This document shows positions 1 through 8,392 of a stretch of 56,468 nucleotides of DNA, one piece after another. The DNA is taken from positions 24,442 to 80,909 of the forward strand of contig PLEY01000115.1 in assembly GCA_003136595.1 (NCBI GenBank). The letters are read 5' to 3'. Source of the DNA: Burkholderiales bacterium. Its GTDB lineage: Bacteria; Pseudomonadota; Gammaproteobacteria; Burkholderiales; Burkholderiaceae_D. Position numbers and translations under genes: made by a program. How positions within the stretch are numbered: position 1 is the first letter of the stretch; each line of letters begins with the position of its first letter. Below the pieces are notes generated by a model, which was not told the origin of the DNA, searched no databases, and saw only the letters and a program-made list of their open reading frames with translations.

Positions 1-1245
1 GGCAGCCGCGGCCGCGACTACATGGCCAGCCACGTCCTCCTGGTGCGGGAGGCGCTGCGCCACGCCCCGCCAGAGGAGGTCGCCCGCGATCTCGAGGCGG
101 CCCCCGGCCGGCGTATGCGGCTCATCGCTGCCCCGCCCGCCAATGCCAGCGCGGAGCCCCCTCCCCTTGAGGTCTATCCGACCCGCATGGTCGAAGCGCT
201 GCGTGAGGACTATGGCAGCGATGCCGTTCGCTTTACGACCAATCCGATCGTCGCACTGTGGGTGCAGGCCTCGCCCGGCGGCTGGTGGCTCATGATTCCA
301 TCCTCCCGATTCGAGGTGCCGATCCCGTGGCCGACGGTGATTGCCACAGTCGGCGCGGTCGGTCTGATGGCGATCGTCGTGGGTTTTTACGTGCTTCATC
401 TGTCGCGTCCCCTGCGCACGCTCGCGGAGGCCGCTGGTCAGTTCGAGGTCGGCAAGCGGCCGCAACTGCCCCTGTCGGGGCCGGACGAGGTGCGCTCTGT
501 GACCGCCCAGTTCAACGCCATGGCCGAGCGCCTTGCACAAAACGATGCGGAGCGGCGGGTCATGCTGGCCGGACTGCCCCACGACCTTAGGGCCCCGCTC
601 GCGCGCGCAAAATTGCGCCTGGCCCTGATGGAGGATCAGGACCGCAGCGGCTTCGAGCGCGATCTCGGGGAGATCGAGCGCATCGCCGACCAGTTTGTCG
701 CCTATCTGCGCGGCCTTGACCACGACACCAGCCGCTTTGCCCGGGTCGATGTCGCGCACCTGCTGGCGGACCGGGGCCGGGTCTGGCAGGGCGCGGGTCA
801 GGCCGTGGCGGCCGAGCGGATCGACGCGGTTGCGCTTGAAGGCGATCAGGGCGCGCTCGAGCGCGCGATCGACAATCTCATCAGCAATGCCTTTGCGCAC
901 GGCCAGGCACCCGTCATCCTGCGCGGCATCGCCGCGGCTGACAGCTATCGCATCGAGGTCGAAGACCGCGGACCGGGCATCCCCGAGGACCTGCGCCAGG
1001 AGGCGCTGCAGCCGTTCGTCAGACTCGACAGTTCGCGCGGCGCGGCCTACAGCGCAGAGTCGGGCTCCTCCCAGGCCGGCCGCACGCTCGCACCCTCGGG
1101 TGGCCATTGTGGACTCGGTCTGGCCGTGGTGCAGGCCGTATCACGTCTGCATGGCGGCCGCGTCGCGCTCAACAATTCTCCGACCGGAGGGCTGATCGCA
1201 GCGATCGTCCTGCCTCTGGCGAAGCGGCAGATCGCACCGGCCTGA
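1..1245 (+). CDS. EnvZ-like sensor histidine kinase (5' end outside window)
   Basis: Osmosensor-type inner-membrane histidine kinase. The frame is open to base 1, so the gene starts upstream; an ATG at 22 is internal. In order the visible part shows the end of a periplasmic domain, one membrane segment (about bases 325-405), a HAMP region, a HisKA domain with the H-box HDLRAPLAR (phospho-accepting His at bases 580-582) and a HATPase domain with N-box (DNLISNAFAHG), G1 (DRGPGIP) and G2 (GLGLAVV). The H-box and HAMP spacing resemble EnvZ. A cognate OmpR-type regulator would be expected just upstream, outside the window. The gene runs into a convergent ybeD-like gene with only 4 bases between the stops and no visible terminator. 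The family is certain; the EnvZ assignment is likely but not proven, since the sensor domain is mostly missing. Confidence 0.88.
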   Translation, partial: GSRGRDYMASHVLLVREALRHAPPEEVARDLEAAPGRRMRLIAAPPANASAEPPPLEVYPTRMVEALREDYGSDAVRFTTNPIVALWVQASPGGWWLMIPSSRFEVPIPWPTVIATVGAVGLMAIVVGFYVLHLSRPLRTLAEAAGQFEVGKRPQLPLSGPDEVRSVTAQFNAMAERLAQNDAERRVMLAGLPHDLRAPLARAKLRLALMEDQDRSGFERDLGEIERIADQFVAYLRGLDHDTSRFARVDVAHLLADRGRVWQGAGQAVAAERIDAVALEGDQGALERAIDNLISNAFAHGQAPVILRGIAAADSYRIEVEDRGPGIPEDLRQEALQPFVRLDSSRGAAYSAESGSSQAGRTLAPSGGHCGLGLAVVQAVSRLHGGRVALNNSPTGGLIAAIVLPLAKRQIAPA

Positions 1246-1249
1246 TCAC

Positions 1250-1516
1250 CTAGAGCGCGGCGGACACCATCGGGTGATCGGAGAGCGCCTGGTAGAGGGC
1301 GTCGAGCTGTTCGCGGCTGACTGCGCGAATCGTGGCCGTGATGCTCAGGTACTTGCCCTCCCTTGAGGGGCGCGTAACCAGGGTCGCTGGATCGAAGTCC
1401 GGTGCATGCGACACCACCAGGGCGGTCATCGTCTGCACGAATGCGGGATGGTTCAATCCCATGATCTTGATGGGAAATTCGAGCGGGTACTGGATGACGC
1501 TGTCAAGTTCGGCCAC
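1250..1516 (-). CDS. YbeD-like DUF493 protein
   Basis: Small (88 residues) ferredoxin-fold protein of the DUF493/YbeD family, a family often encoded beside lipoate synthesis genes; its biochemical role is not settled. The family core is visible: an N-terminal YPLEFPIKIMG strand, a central helix, and a C-terminal REQLDALYQALSDHP helix. I chose a GTG start at 1516 because GAGGGAG lies about 8 bases upstream and the family begins just before this strand; longer readings add non-conserved sequence that overlaps the upstream gene. It is the last gene of a minus-strand run after dacC and the D-amino acid aminotransferase. In many beta-proteobacteria lipB and lipA follow this gene; here the next gene is a convergent sensor kinase instead. 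Confidence 0.85.
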   Translation of the reverse strand: MAELDSVIQYPLEFPIKIMGLNHPAFVQTMTALVVSHAPDFDPATLVTRPSREGKYLSITATIRAVSREQLDALYQALSDHPMVSAAL

Positions 1517-1559
1517 GCTCTGTCTCCCTCTGAACTGCTGTCCAGGCGCCGGTGGCGCG

Positions 1560-2456
1560 CTAGCCGGCGACCGACGCGCTGGGTAGGGCGGCGCGCAATG
1601 ATTCGGCCTTTGCGTCCTGATACCAGCCATACAGGCGCTGGTAGACAGGGCCCGGAACGCCCGCGCCGACGGCTCGACCATCAAGGCGCACGACCGGCAC
1701 GACTTCCTTGGTGGCCGACGACAGCAGGATCTCGTCGGCCTCGGCGACCTCGTCCTCGGAGATCGGCCTGATCTCGAACTGGAGTCCATGGGTCGCCGCG
1801 AGTTCGGCGATCAGTCCGTAGCGGATCCCCTCGAGGATGCGCTCGTTCTTCGGGGGCGCGTAGAGCACGCCGTGCTTGACCACCCACGCATTGGACGACG
1901 AGCCCTCCGTCAGCAAACCGTCCCGGAACATGATCGTCTCGGCGACCCCATGGGCGGCGGCGTTCTCGGCCATGAGCACGTTGCCAAGCAGGGAAATCGA
2001 CTTGATGTCGCAGCGCAGCCAGCGGTTGTCCTGCGCGGTCACTGCGGCCAGGCCCCGCTCACGCACGTCGGCGCCGGGCAATGCCAGGGGGCTGCTCATG
2101 AGGAACACGGTCGGGGTGGCAGTCTTCGGAAACGCGTGGGCGCGCTTGGCAACACCCCGCGTGACCTGCATATAGACGAGCTGGTCGGGGGCGCCGAACG
2201 ACGCGATCAACTCGGCCACGCGAGCCTTCCAGCCATCGGTGTCGAAAGGGTTGGTGATGCCCACCGCAGCGAGGCTGCGCGCCAGGCGCGTCAAGTGCTG
2301 GGCGAGGCGGAACGGCACCCCCTGATAGACCGGAACCACCTCGTAGATCCCGTCGCCGAAGATGAAGCCCCGGTCGAGGACCGGCACGCGGGCTTCGGAC
2401 AGGGGCAGCATCTCGGCATGCCCGTCGACACTCAGATAGACGATCGGATCTTCCAT
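1560..2456 (-). CDS. dat: D-amino acid aminotransferase (class IV PLP enzyme)
   Basis: Transaminates D-alanine and other D-amino acids with 2-oxoglutarate, feeding D-glutamate/D-alanine pools for peptidoglycan. The 298-residue protein has the class IV fold signature: PVLDRGFIFGDGIYEV near residues 26-40, the PLP lysine (Lys152) in DIKSISLLGNV, and EGSSSNAWVV in the C-terminal half. Start at ATG 2456 is supported by AAGGGA six bases upstream; an in-frame upstream ATG has no such site. A branched-chain aminotransferase is the main alternative, but SSSN and the neighbouring D,D-carboxypeptidase favour D-amino acid use. It lies 54 bases after dacC and 43 bases before the ybeD-like gene, on the same strand, so the three are probably co-transcribed. 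Confidence 0.85.
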   Translation of the reverse strand: MEDPIVYLSVDGHAEMLPLSEARVPVLDRGFIFGDGIYEVVPVYQGVPFRLAQHLTRLARSLAAVGITNPFDTDGWKARVAELIASFGAPDQLVYMQVTRGVAKRAHAFPKTATPTVFLMSSPLALPGADVRERGLAAVTAQDNRWLRCDIKSISLLGNVLMAENAAAHGVAETIMFRDGLLTEGSSSNAWVVKHGVLYAPPKNERILEGIRYGLIAELAATHGLQFEIRPISEDEVAEADEILLSSATKEVVPVVRLDGRAVGAGVPGPVYQRLYGWYQDAKAESLRAALPSASVAG

Positions 2457-2510
2457 TGTGGGTCCCTTCATCCTCAATCGCGTCATTTTAACCTTGGGGG
2501 CGGACGCTGA

Positions 2511-3701
2511 TCAGTGCTTGAACCAGAGTTTTACGGAGTCCCACACCCTGCCGAAGAACCCTGCCAACTCGACGTCCTCGAGCGCCACAACCGGCAGATT
2601 GGCGACAGGCTTGCCATCGATCGAGAGGTGCAGCGTGCCGATGCGCTCACCGCTTCGCAACGGAGCCAGGAGCGGCTGGTTGTGATCGAGCACGGATTTG
2701 ACGTCCTGGGCGCCACGCCCCTTGGGTACCGTCAGGTAGATCGGTCGGGTGAACCCGACCTTGACCTGCGCGACGCGGCCTTTCCAGACTTCGGGAGTCG
2801 CCACCGGCTCATTGGCATCATAGAGTTTGACCGCATCGAAATCCTGAAAACCCCAGTTCAGGAGCTTCAGGCTCTCCTGCTGGCGGGCATCATCGGAGGT
2901 GGTGCCAAGCACGATGGCGAGGAGCCGCCGCTCGCCGCCGCTTGCCATCGGCCGGTGCGCCGACGAGATAAGACAGTAGCCGGCCGCGTCTGTGTGGCCG
3001 GTCTTGACGCCGTCGACCGAGGGATCGATCCAGAGCAGCCGGTTGCGGTTCGGCTGGCGGATGCCGTTATAGGTGAACTCCTTCTCCGAATAGAGCTTGT
3101 AGAACGAAGGGAAGTCGTTGATCAGGTGCTCGACCAGGATGGCCAGATCTGCGGGGGTCGTGTAATGCTGGGGATCGGTGAGGCCGGCGGCATTGCGATA
3201 ACTGGTGCCGGTAAGGCCCAGGCGTTTGGCCGTGGCATTCATCATGTCGACGAACGTGGATTCGTTGCCCGACACCGCCTCTGCGAGCACCAGGGCGGCA
3301 TCGTTGCCCGACTGGATGATGAGCCCGTGCAGGAGTTCGTCGACCGTGACGGTCTTGCCCGGTGGCAAGAACATCACCGATTCCTGGTGCTGATTGACGC
3401 GCTTGTAGAGGTTGGCCGGGACCGGCACCTGTTGTTCGAGCGCAAGGCGCTTGTCCTTCAAGGCCTCGAGGGTCAGGTATTCGGTCATGAGCTTGGTCAG
3501 GGACGCCGGGTCGACCCGGCCGGCCGGGTCGAGGCCCGCCAGCGTCTGGCCGCTGGTGAGATCGACCAGAACCCAGTTCTTGGCCGCGATCACGGGAGCG
3601 CTTGGCATCTGCGCTCCCGCATTCACATTGCAAAGCAGCAGGATCACCGTGGTGGCAACGAGGTGCCAGAACTGGCGAGACAACGCAGGAATCCGGGGCA
3701 T
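2511..3701 (-). CDS. dacC: D-alanyl-D-alanine carboxypeptidase (PBP5/6 family)
   Basis: Low-molecular-weight penicillin-binding protein that removes the terminal D-Ala from peptidoglycan pentapeptides on the periplasmic face. The 396-residue sequence has an N-terminal signal peptide (hydrophobic stretch about residues 11-30), the catalytic SLTK motif (Ser67/Lys70), SGN at 131-133 and KTG at 233-235. A C-terminal beta domain follows, ending in an amphipathic helix with VWDSVKLWFKH that would anchor it to the membrane, as in PBP5/6. Adjacent D-amino acid aminotransferase fits a shared cell-wall role. Family is certain; the choice among dacA, dacC and dacD names is by synteny and could differ. 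Confidence 0.92.
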   Translation of the reverse strand: MPRIPALSRQFWHLVATTVILLLCNVNAGAQMPSAPVIAAKNWVLVDLTSGQTLAGLDPAGRVDPASLTKLMTEYLTLEALKDKRLALEQQVPVPANLYKRVNQHQESVMFLPPGKTVTVDELLHGLIIQSGNDAALVLAEAVSGNESTFVDMMNATAKRLGLTGTSYRNAAGLTDPQHYTTPADLAILVEHLINDFPSFYKLYSEKEFTYNGIRQPNRNRLLWIDPSVDGVKTGHTDAAGYCLISSAHRPMASGGERRLLAIVLGTTSDDARQQESLKLLNWGFQDFDAVKLYDANEPVATPEVWKGRVAQVKVGFTRPIYLTVPKGRGAQDVKSVLDHNQPLLAPLRSGERIGTLHLSIDGKPVANLPVVALEDVELAGFFGRVWDSVKLWFKH

Positions 3702-3784
3702 GGCTGGGTGAATCCGCTTAAAGGAAAGGATCTGGAGGAGGCTCGTCGAGCGCGCGGCTCAAAAGCCCGGTGCAAGGGGGGGTG

Positions 3785-4282
3785 TTAGACGAAGTTTCGA
3801 CCGATGCGAAGAAACAACTCACGCACCGCGCCGGGGTCAGCCTTGGGTTGTTGAGTGATCATCATGCGCTCAGCGTCGCGCAGGGCGGCTCGCAGATCCG
3901 GCGGGGTGGCGGCCTCGCGGATCCGCTCGCTCGCGGCCTTGGCGAGAGCGCCGAACTTCTCGTCAAGTTGCAGCACCGCGCGGCGTTTGAATTCATCGAA
4001 CATGTCGGCGGTCATGCTGGCCGCAAGAAACGGATCCTCCTTCGGATCGACAGCCGGCGGGTGGCCGCGCTCGCCGATCTTCTCAATGAATCCGTGCGCA
4101 ATCAGATAGGACAGGGTCTCGGTGATTTCCTGGGGCCGCGCCACCGTCTCCAGTTCGGCCACGTTGCGCTTGCCATCGACCAGGGCTAGAAAGCGGCGGT
4201 AGCGGGCGGCCAGGCGATGCGGGTGAGTCGCAACGCTATCGTTGCCCTTGGCGGATTTGGCGTACACAAAGTGCTTCTGCAT
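3785..4282 (-). CDS. Uncharacterised 165-residue protein
   Basis: I do not recognise a named family. The N-terminal half (residues about 25-75) reads like a small winged-helix module: YRRFLALVDGKRNVAELE, then a stretch predicting a helix and the strand-like LSYLIAHGFIEKIGERG. This resembles the helix-turn-helix tail domains found in some beta-proteobacterial regulatory proteins. The C-terminal half is helical and charged, with no catalytic motif, signal peptide or membrane segment. Codon use matches the neighbours, and the gene sits 6 bases after the alpha/beta hydrolase and about 80 bases before dacC, so it is a genuine operon member. Function unknown; a DNA- or protein-binding role is only a guess. 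Confidence 0.7.
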   Translation of the reverse strand: MQKHFVYAKSAKGNDSVATHPHRLAARYRRFLALVDGKRNVAELETVARPQEITETLSYLIAHGFIEKIGERGHPPAVDPKEDPFLAASMTADMFDEFKRRAVLQLDEKFGALAKAASERIREAATPPDLRAALRDAERMMITQQPKADPGAVRELFLRIGRNFV

Positions 4283-4288
4283 GCTGAA

Positions 4289-4948
4289 TTACCCGTGCGC
4301 GGTGGCGCTGGTCGCGACACTGGGGTCGCCCTGCCACGCCTGGAGGACGATTTGCTTGATGAGGTTGAGCTTGCGATGGAAAAAATGATCGGCCCCAGGG
4401 ATCACGACGACCGGCAGATCCTGCGGGCCTGCCCAGTCTAACACCGCCGAAAGCGGGACGGTATCGTCCTTTTCCCCGTGAATCAGGAGCGTATTGGACG
4501 GCACGGCGGGAACCTCCCAGCGGGAGACGGCCGTGCCGACGAGCGCGAGTTTCTGGGGCGGGTGACCGACGGCCGCAAGCCGCCGAGCGACCCCCGCCTG
4601 TACAAAGCTGCCGAACGAGAATCCGCCCAGCACCAGTCGCTCGCTGGGGGCCTCCCGTTGCAGGGCCGCAACGACTGCCAGCAGGTCTTCCTCCTCGCCG
4701 CGACCTTCGTCATGCCGTCCGGCCGTCCTACCCACGCCACGGAAATTGGGCCGGGCCACGCGATACCCGAGGGCCAGAAAGGCGCGCGCGAGCGTCTGAA
4801 CCACCTTGTTCTCAAGCGTGCCGCCATAGAGCGGGTGAGGATGGGCGACGAGGGCCAGACCGAGTGCTGGGATCTCGGGCAAGTCGAGCGCGACCTCAAT
4901 ATCCCCGACCGGGCCCGACAGGACCACGCGCTCGGTCGCGGCGTTCAC
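4289..4948 (-). CDS. Alpha/beta hydrolase (small serine hydrolase)
   Basis: A 219-residue alpha/beta hydrolase of the short, lidless type common in beta-proteobacteria. The nucleophile elbow GFSFGS places the catalytic serine at Ser111. LIHGEKDDTVP supplies the acid near residues 161-162, and GADHFFH supplies the histidine at 188. HPHPLYGGT near residue 36 is the usual oxyanion-side motif of this group. The substrate cannot be told from sequence. Start is a GTG at 4948 that overlaps the TGA of the preceding [2Fe-2S] gene (GTGA overlap), so translation is probably coupled. The unknown 165-residue gene follows after 6 bases. Confidence 0.85.
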   Translation of the reverse strand: MNAATERVVLSGPVGDIEVALDLPEIPALGLALVAHPHPLYGGTLENKVVQTLARAFLALGYRVARPNFRGVGRTAGRHDEGRGEEEDLLAVVAALQREAPSERLVLGGFSFGSFVQAGVARRLAAVGHPPQKLALVGTAVSRWEVPAVPSNTLLIHGEKDDTVPLSAVLDWAGPQDLPVVVIPGADHFFHRKLNLIKQIVLQAWQGDPSVATSATAHG

Positions 4949-5265
4949 TGCGGATCCAGCAGCAGGCGCTCGACGATGCGCCCATCGCGCAGGTGCGACT
5001 CGACGATCTCGTCGATGTCGCTCGCATCCACGTAGGTGTACCAGGTGGCTTCGGGATACACCACGACCACCGGTCCCTGTTCGCAGCGGTCAAGACAGCC
5101 GGCCTTGTTGATGCGAACGCCGCCGGGGCCGGCCAAACCCAGTTCCTTGACCCTGGCCTTGGCGTGCTCCTGGAGCGCCTTGGCGCCCTGGTTGGCGCAG
5201 CATGGACGCTCGCCACCGTCGCGCTGGTTCAGGCAAAAAAAGACATGGTGCGCGTAGAAGCTCAT
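4945..5265 (-). CDS. Thioredoxin-like [2Fe-2S] ferredoxin
   Basis: A 106-residue soluble protein of the thioredoxin-fold [2Fe-2S] ferredoxin family (related to the NuoE C-terminal domain and Aquifex ferredoxin). Cluster ligands are the spaced cysteines Cys11, Cys22 or Cys23, Cys57 and Cys61, the last pair in KAGCLDRCEQGP followed by VVVYPE, which is diagnostic. ATG 5265 has GAGGA about six bases upstream, and the family begins exactly with a short strand HVFFC; an ATG 39 bases further up lacks a site. It is probably an electron carrier, partner unknown. The start of the hydrolase gene overlaps its stop by 4 bases. Confidence 0.87.
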   Translation of the reverse strand: MSFYAHHVFFCLNQRDGGERPCCANQGAKALQEHAKARVKELGLAGPGGVRINKAGCLDRCEQGPVVVVYPEATWYTYVDASDIDEIVESHLRDGRIVERLLLDPQ

Positions 5266-5287
5266 GAATTCCTCGTCAGAATCCGGA

Positions 5288-6424
5288 TTATACCGAGCCC
5301 GCAAATCGCTCCCCAGGCGCCTCGCGCGCCCGGAACAGATAGGCCAGGGCGAGAAATGGCCAGGCGAGGCTCACGCCGAGCGCGAGGCCATAGAAATTGA
5401 GCAGCCGTCCGGAAGCCCAATCGAGGGTCGCCTCTTCGAAATAGGGATTCTCCGGGAGGGCGTTGACCAGAACCAGTCCGACAAGAAGCAAGATCTGGGC
5501 GCTCGCCCGCCGCCAGCGGGCCGGCAGATGCATGCCCAGGAGCAGGATGAGGGCCGCGGCGATTGCGCTCTCAAATGCCCCGCGCGTCACCCACGCGAAG
5601 GGCGCGCCGGGCGAATAGGTCCAGCCGGTGCTAAGCGTCTTGGCAAGGCCCGAGGCGGCAACAAATCCGAAGATGAGAGGGATGCGCGGGGCAAAGCGCC
5701 GTGACAGGCTCAAGAACAGCATCCCCGCCCCCGCGAGGAAACATCCTGAGACGAGCGCCTCCTCGATCGCAAAGCCGCGGGCACTGGGTTCGAGCAGGAA
5801 ACCCAGCCAGGCCGGCTCTCTGATAGCGATGCCCACGGTCTTGGCCACGGCGCCGCAGGCAAAGGCAAAGGGCTGGGGGTAAAGGATGGCGCCGAACCAG
5901 AGGGCGACGATGACTAGGCCCCAGCTGGCGTCACGGTCAAACCACTGCAGCCGCAACTCGCGCAGACGGCCCCGGTCGAGGATCGGCCGGGCCAGCAAGC
6001 CCCCCGCGAGCGCCCCGGCCAATGCCCCGGCAACGTTGGTGGTCAGATCGACCTTGGATGCGACACGCGTAGGCAGGTAGGTCTGCAAGGCTTCGAGGAC
6101 GGCCGACAGGCTCGCACAGCCGACGAGGGCCAGCGCGGCGGCGGCGGTACCACGCACACGGGGGTAGAGCGCCAGCACGGCCAGCGCGCCCAGGGGGAGG
6201 TAGCCCAGGACGTTGACCGCCATGTCGAACTCGAGCGCCCGCGACGGCCAGGGCGACCAGAGATAGTCGAAGGGGCCGATGCCGCGTTCGCGCCATCCTG
6301 AGAAAGGGTAGAGACTCGCATCGATGACGAGGCCCACATAAGCGAGGCACGCCACGCGCGCGAGGGGGGACGAGCGGCGCTGCCAGGCGCGCGGGACGGG
6401 GCTGGCGGCGGGCTTAGGCTTCAC
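5288..6424 (-). CDS. VanZ-like family membrane protein
   Basis: A 378-residue polytopic membrane protein. The first about 130 residues match the VanZ family: SLYPFSGWRERG after the first membrane helix, then MAVNVLGYLPLGALAVLAL, a run of small residues, and LEALQTYLPTRVASKVDLTTNVAGALAGA. Further hydrophobic segments fill the C-terminal two thirds, about ten in total. The function of non-enterococcal VanZ proteins is not established; the original VanZ gives low-level teicoplanin resistance. Start is probably GTG at 6424 after GGCGGA. The gene is divergent from birA with 132 bases between them, and its stop lies 22 bases before the [2Fe-2S] gene start. Confidence 0.85.
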   Translation of the reverse strand: MKPKPAASPVPRAWQRRSSPLARVACLAYVGLVIDASLYPFSGWRERGIGPFDYLWSPWPSRALEFDMAVNVLGYLPLGALAVLALYPRVRGTAAAALALVGCASLSAVLEALQTYLPTRVASKVDLTTNVAGALAGALAGGLLARPILDRGRLRELRLQWFDRDASWGLVIVALWFGAILYPQPFAFACGAVAKTVGIAIREPAWLGFLLEPSARGFAIEEALVSGCFLAGAGMLFLSLSRRFAPRIPLIFGFVAASGLAKTLSTGWTYSPGAPFAWVTRGAFESAIAAALILLLGMHLPARWRRASAQILLLVGLVLVNALPENPYFEEATLDWASGRLLNFYGLALGVSLAWPFLALAYLFRAREAPGERFAGSV

Positions 6425-6556
6425 GGTCCGCCGGCGCTTCGGGCCGGAAAAAGAGGTCGGGCATGGGATTCATGATAAGACGCTTTCTGGCCCGGCCCGT
6501 GCACGCGCGCGGGGCGGCTTTGCCCGCCGACGCCCCCACAGTGGCAAAATCGTGCC

Positions 6557-7582
6557 ATGAATGCTGCAGCAAGCCTGTCCCTTGCCGTCCTCGCCGTCCT
6601 GGCCGACGGGGTCGCACGCTCACCCAGCGCGATTTGCGCGCACGCCGGCGGCACGCCCCAGGAACTCGAGCGGGCCCTCGCACGGCTCGAGGCGGCCGGA
6701 CTACCCCTGCGCCGCGACGCCCTTCTGCGTGTGTCCCTCGAGCGCCCGTTCATACCTTTGGATGCCGGCAGCATCGAGCAGCGTCTCGAGGGCCTCGGGA
6801 TCGCCACACGGGTCGAAGTCGAGGCGATCATCGATTCGACCAATGCCGAATTGCTGCGCCGCGCCCGCAGCGCACCCGCCCTGGCGGTGCCTGCGGAACT
6901 CGTGATCCTCTCGGCTGAGCTCCAGACCGCCGGGCGGGGACGGCAGGGGCGGGCCTGGTCGGCTCAGGCCGGCTCCTCGCTTGCGGTTTCATTCGGGCGC
7001 GCCTTGCCCCTCGGTCTGGGCGGACTTGCGGGTCTTAGCCTCATGTGCGGTCTCGCGGTGCGCGATGCCGTAGAGCGCAGCGGCGTGACCCTCGATTTGA
7101 AGTGGCCCAACGACCTGCTGTGGGGCGGTCAGAAGCTGGGGGGCATACTGATCGAGGCGCATCCGCTCGGGCGGACCCAGAGTTGGGTCGTGATTGGCGT
7201 GGGTCTTAACGTCGCCCCCGACCCGGCACGCCTGGCGGCCTTGAGCCAGCCGGCGCAGGGGACCCTCCCCGCCACGGATCTGACCTCGGCCGGCGCCGAT
7301 GCGCCCGTCGACCGCAATCGCCTCGTCGCGGCGCTCGCCGATACGCTCAGCATGCGGATCGAGCAATTCACAAAGCACGGCTTTGGTCCGTACATCGCGG
7401 ACTGGAACGACCACCATGCGTACCGCGACCTCCCGGTCGAGATGCTCGAGCGCGGCCGGGTCGTGCAGTACGGCATCGCCCGCGGTGTCGATGAGCAAGG
7501 GCGGCTCTGTCTTGAGACCGCAAGTGGGGCGCAGGCGCTGGTGGCGGGCGATGTCTCGCTGCGTCCCGGCAGCCGCGCCTAG
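6557..7582 (+). CDS. birA: Biotin--[acetyl-CoA-carboxylase] ligase, BirA
   Basis: Activates biotin as biotinyl-AMP and transfers it to the carrier lysine of acetyl-CoA carboxylase (and other biotin enzymes). In this 341-residue form residues about 5-65 look like a degenerate winged helix, so it may also act as a biotin repressor. The catalytic domain has GRGRQGRAW (residues 126-134), the family's ATP/biotin loop, KWPNDL at 182-187 and GGILIE at 195-200. A small C-terminal beta domain follows. The coaX start is 15 bases after its stop, and the birA-coaX-SPOR order is typical of Burkholderiales. Confidence 0.93.
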   Translation: MNAAASLSLAVLAVLADGVARSPSAICAHAGGTPQELERALARLEAAGLPLRRDALLRVSLERPFIPLDAGSIEQRLEGLGIATRVEVEAIIDSTNAELLRRARSAPALAVPAELVILSAELQTAGRGRQGRAWSAQAGSSLAVSFGRALPLGLGGLAGLSLMCGLAVRDAVERSGVTLDLKWPNDLLWGGQKLGGILIEAHPLGRTQSWVVIGVGLNVAPDPARLAALSQPAQGTLPATDLTSAGADAPVDRNRLVAALADTLSMRIEQFTKHGFGPYIADWNDHHAYRDLPVEMLERGRVVQYGIARGVDEQGRLCLETASGAQALVAGDVSLRPGSRA

Positions 7583-7597
7583 GACGGCGAGACACCG

Positions 7598-8392
7598 ATG
7601 CAGACCTTGCTTGTGGACATTGGCAACACGCGCACCAAATGGCGTGCTGTCGATGTCGCGGCCGGATTTGCGAAGGGCGATCCCGGGGGCGCCGCGCCGC
7701 TTGGCGAGCACGCCGCGCTCGCCAGGGACTGGCGCGACCAAAAGCCCGCGTCGGTGTGGATCGCCAATGTCGCCAAACCCGAGGAGCTCGCGGCGCTCCG
7801 CGCGGTGCTGGAAGACGAGCATCCTTCGGCGCAGGTGTTCGTACTCGTACCGAAGCAGCAAGAGGCCGGTGTCATTAACTGCTATCCGGAACCGGCCCGG
7901 TTGGGCGCCGACCGCTGGGCCGCGCTGATCGGCGCGCGCGCCCTCTATCCGGGACGCAATGTCCTTCTCACCAGTCTCGGTACCGCGACCACCATCGACG
8001 TGCTCCGGGACGACGGCCACTTCGCCGGAGGGGTGATCCTGCCAGGCATCGCCCTCATGCGCCACGCGCTCGCCCACAACACGGCGGGGCTGCCCCTCGC
8101 GCAGGGCCGCTATCGCGCGCTGGCGCAAGGAACCGACGACGCCATCGACAGCGGCATTCTGCATGCCCAGGCCGGGGCCATCGAGCGGGTTCTGCGGGAC
8201 ACAGGTCTTATGGCCGGGGACAGCGGCCCCGGTGGTGGCGTGGCCGGCGAGGCCGTCTGCCTTCTGACAGGGGGCGATGCGGCGCTGGTACTACCCCTGC
8301 TGCCGTTTTCCGCGGTGATCGCCGATAATCTGGTGCTGCGGGGTCTGCTGGTGGTCGCGCGCGAAGGACACTCTTCCCGAGTCGAAACTTGA
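7598..8392 (+). CDS. coaX: Type III pantothenate kinase, CoaX
   Basis: Phosphorylates pantothenate, the first step of coenzyme A synthesis. This 264-residue protein has the acetate/sugar kinase-Hsc70 fold: the N-terminal phosphate motif DIGNTRTKW (residues 7-15), GADRWAAL (103-110) which includes the substrate Asp, and the LGTATTIDV strand followed by GGVILPGI. The length is normal for the family. A GGCGAGA-like site precedes the ATG. The TGA overlaps the TTG start of the SPOR gene (TTGA), so the two are likely translated together. No type I coaA gene is visible in the window. Confidence 0.93.
   Translation: MQTLLVDIGNTRTKWRAVDVAAGFAKGDPGGAAPLGEHAALARDWRDQKPASVWIANVAKPEELAALRAVLEDEHPSAQVFVLVPKQQEAGVINCYPEPARLGADRWAALIGARALYPGRNVLLTSLGTATTIDVLRDDGHFAGGVILPGIALMRHALAHNTAGLPLAQGRYRALAQGTDDAIDSGILHAQAGAIERVLRDTGLMAGDSGPGGGVAGEAVCLLTGGDAALVLPLLPFSAVIADNLVLRGLLVVAREGHSSRVET

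Noticed and set aside
5266-5304. Longer start for the [2Fe-2S] protein overlapping the VanZ-like gene
   Set aside because: The ATG at 5265 has a ribosome site and fits the family; the extension is not conserved in character and runs into the VanZ-like gene end.
6989-8164. 391-codon minus-strand frame opposite birA and coaX
   Set aside because: birA and coaX are certain; the minus frame has no protein signature.
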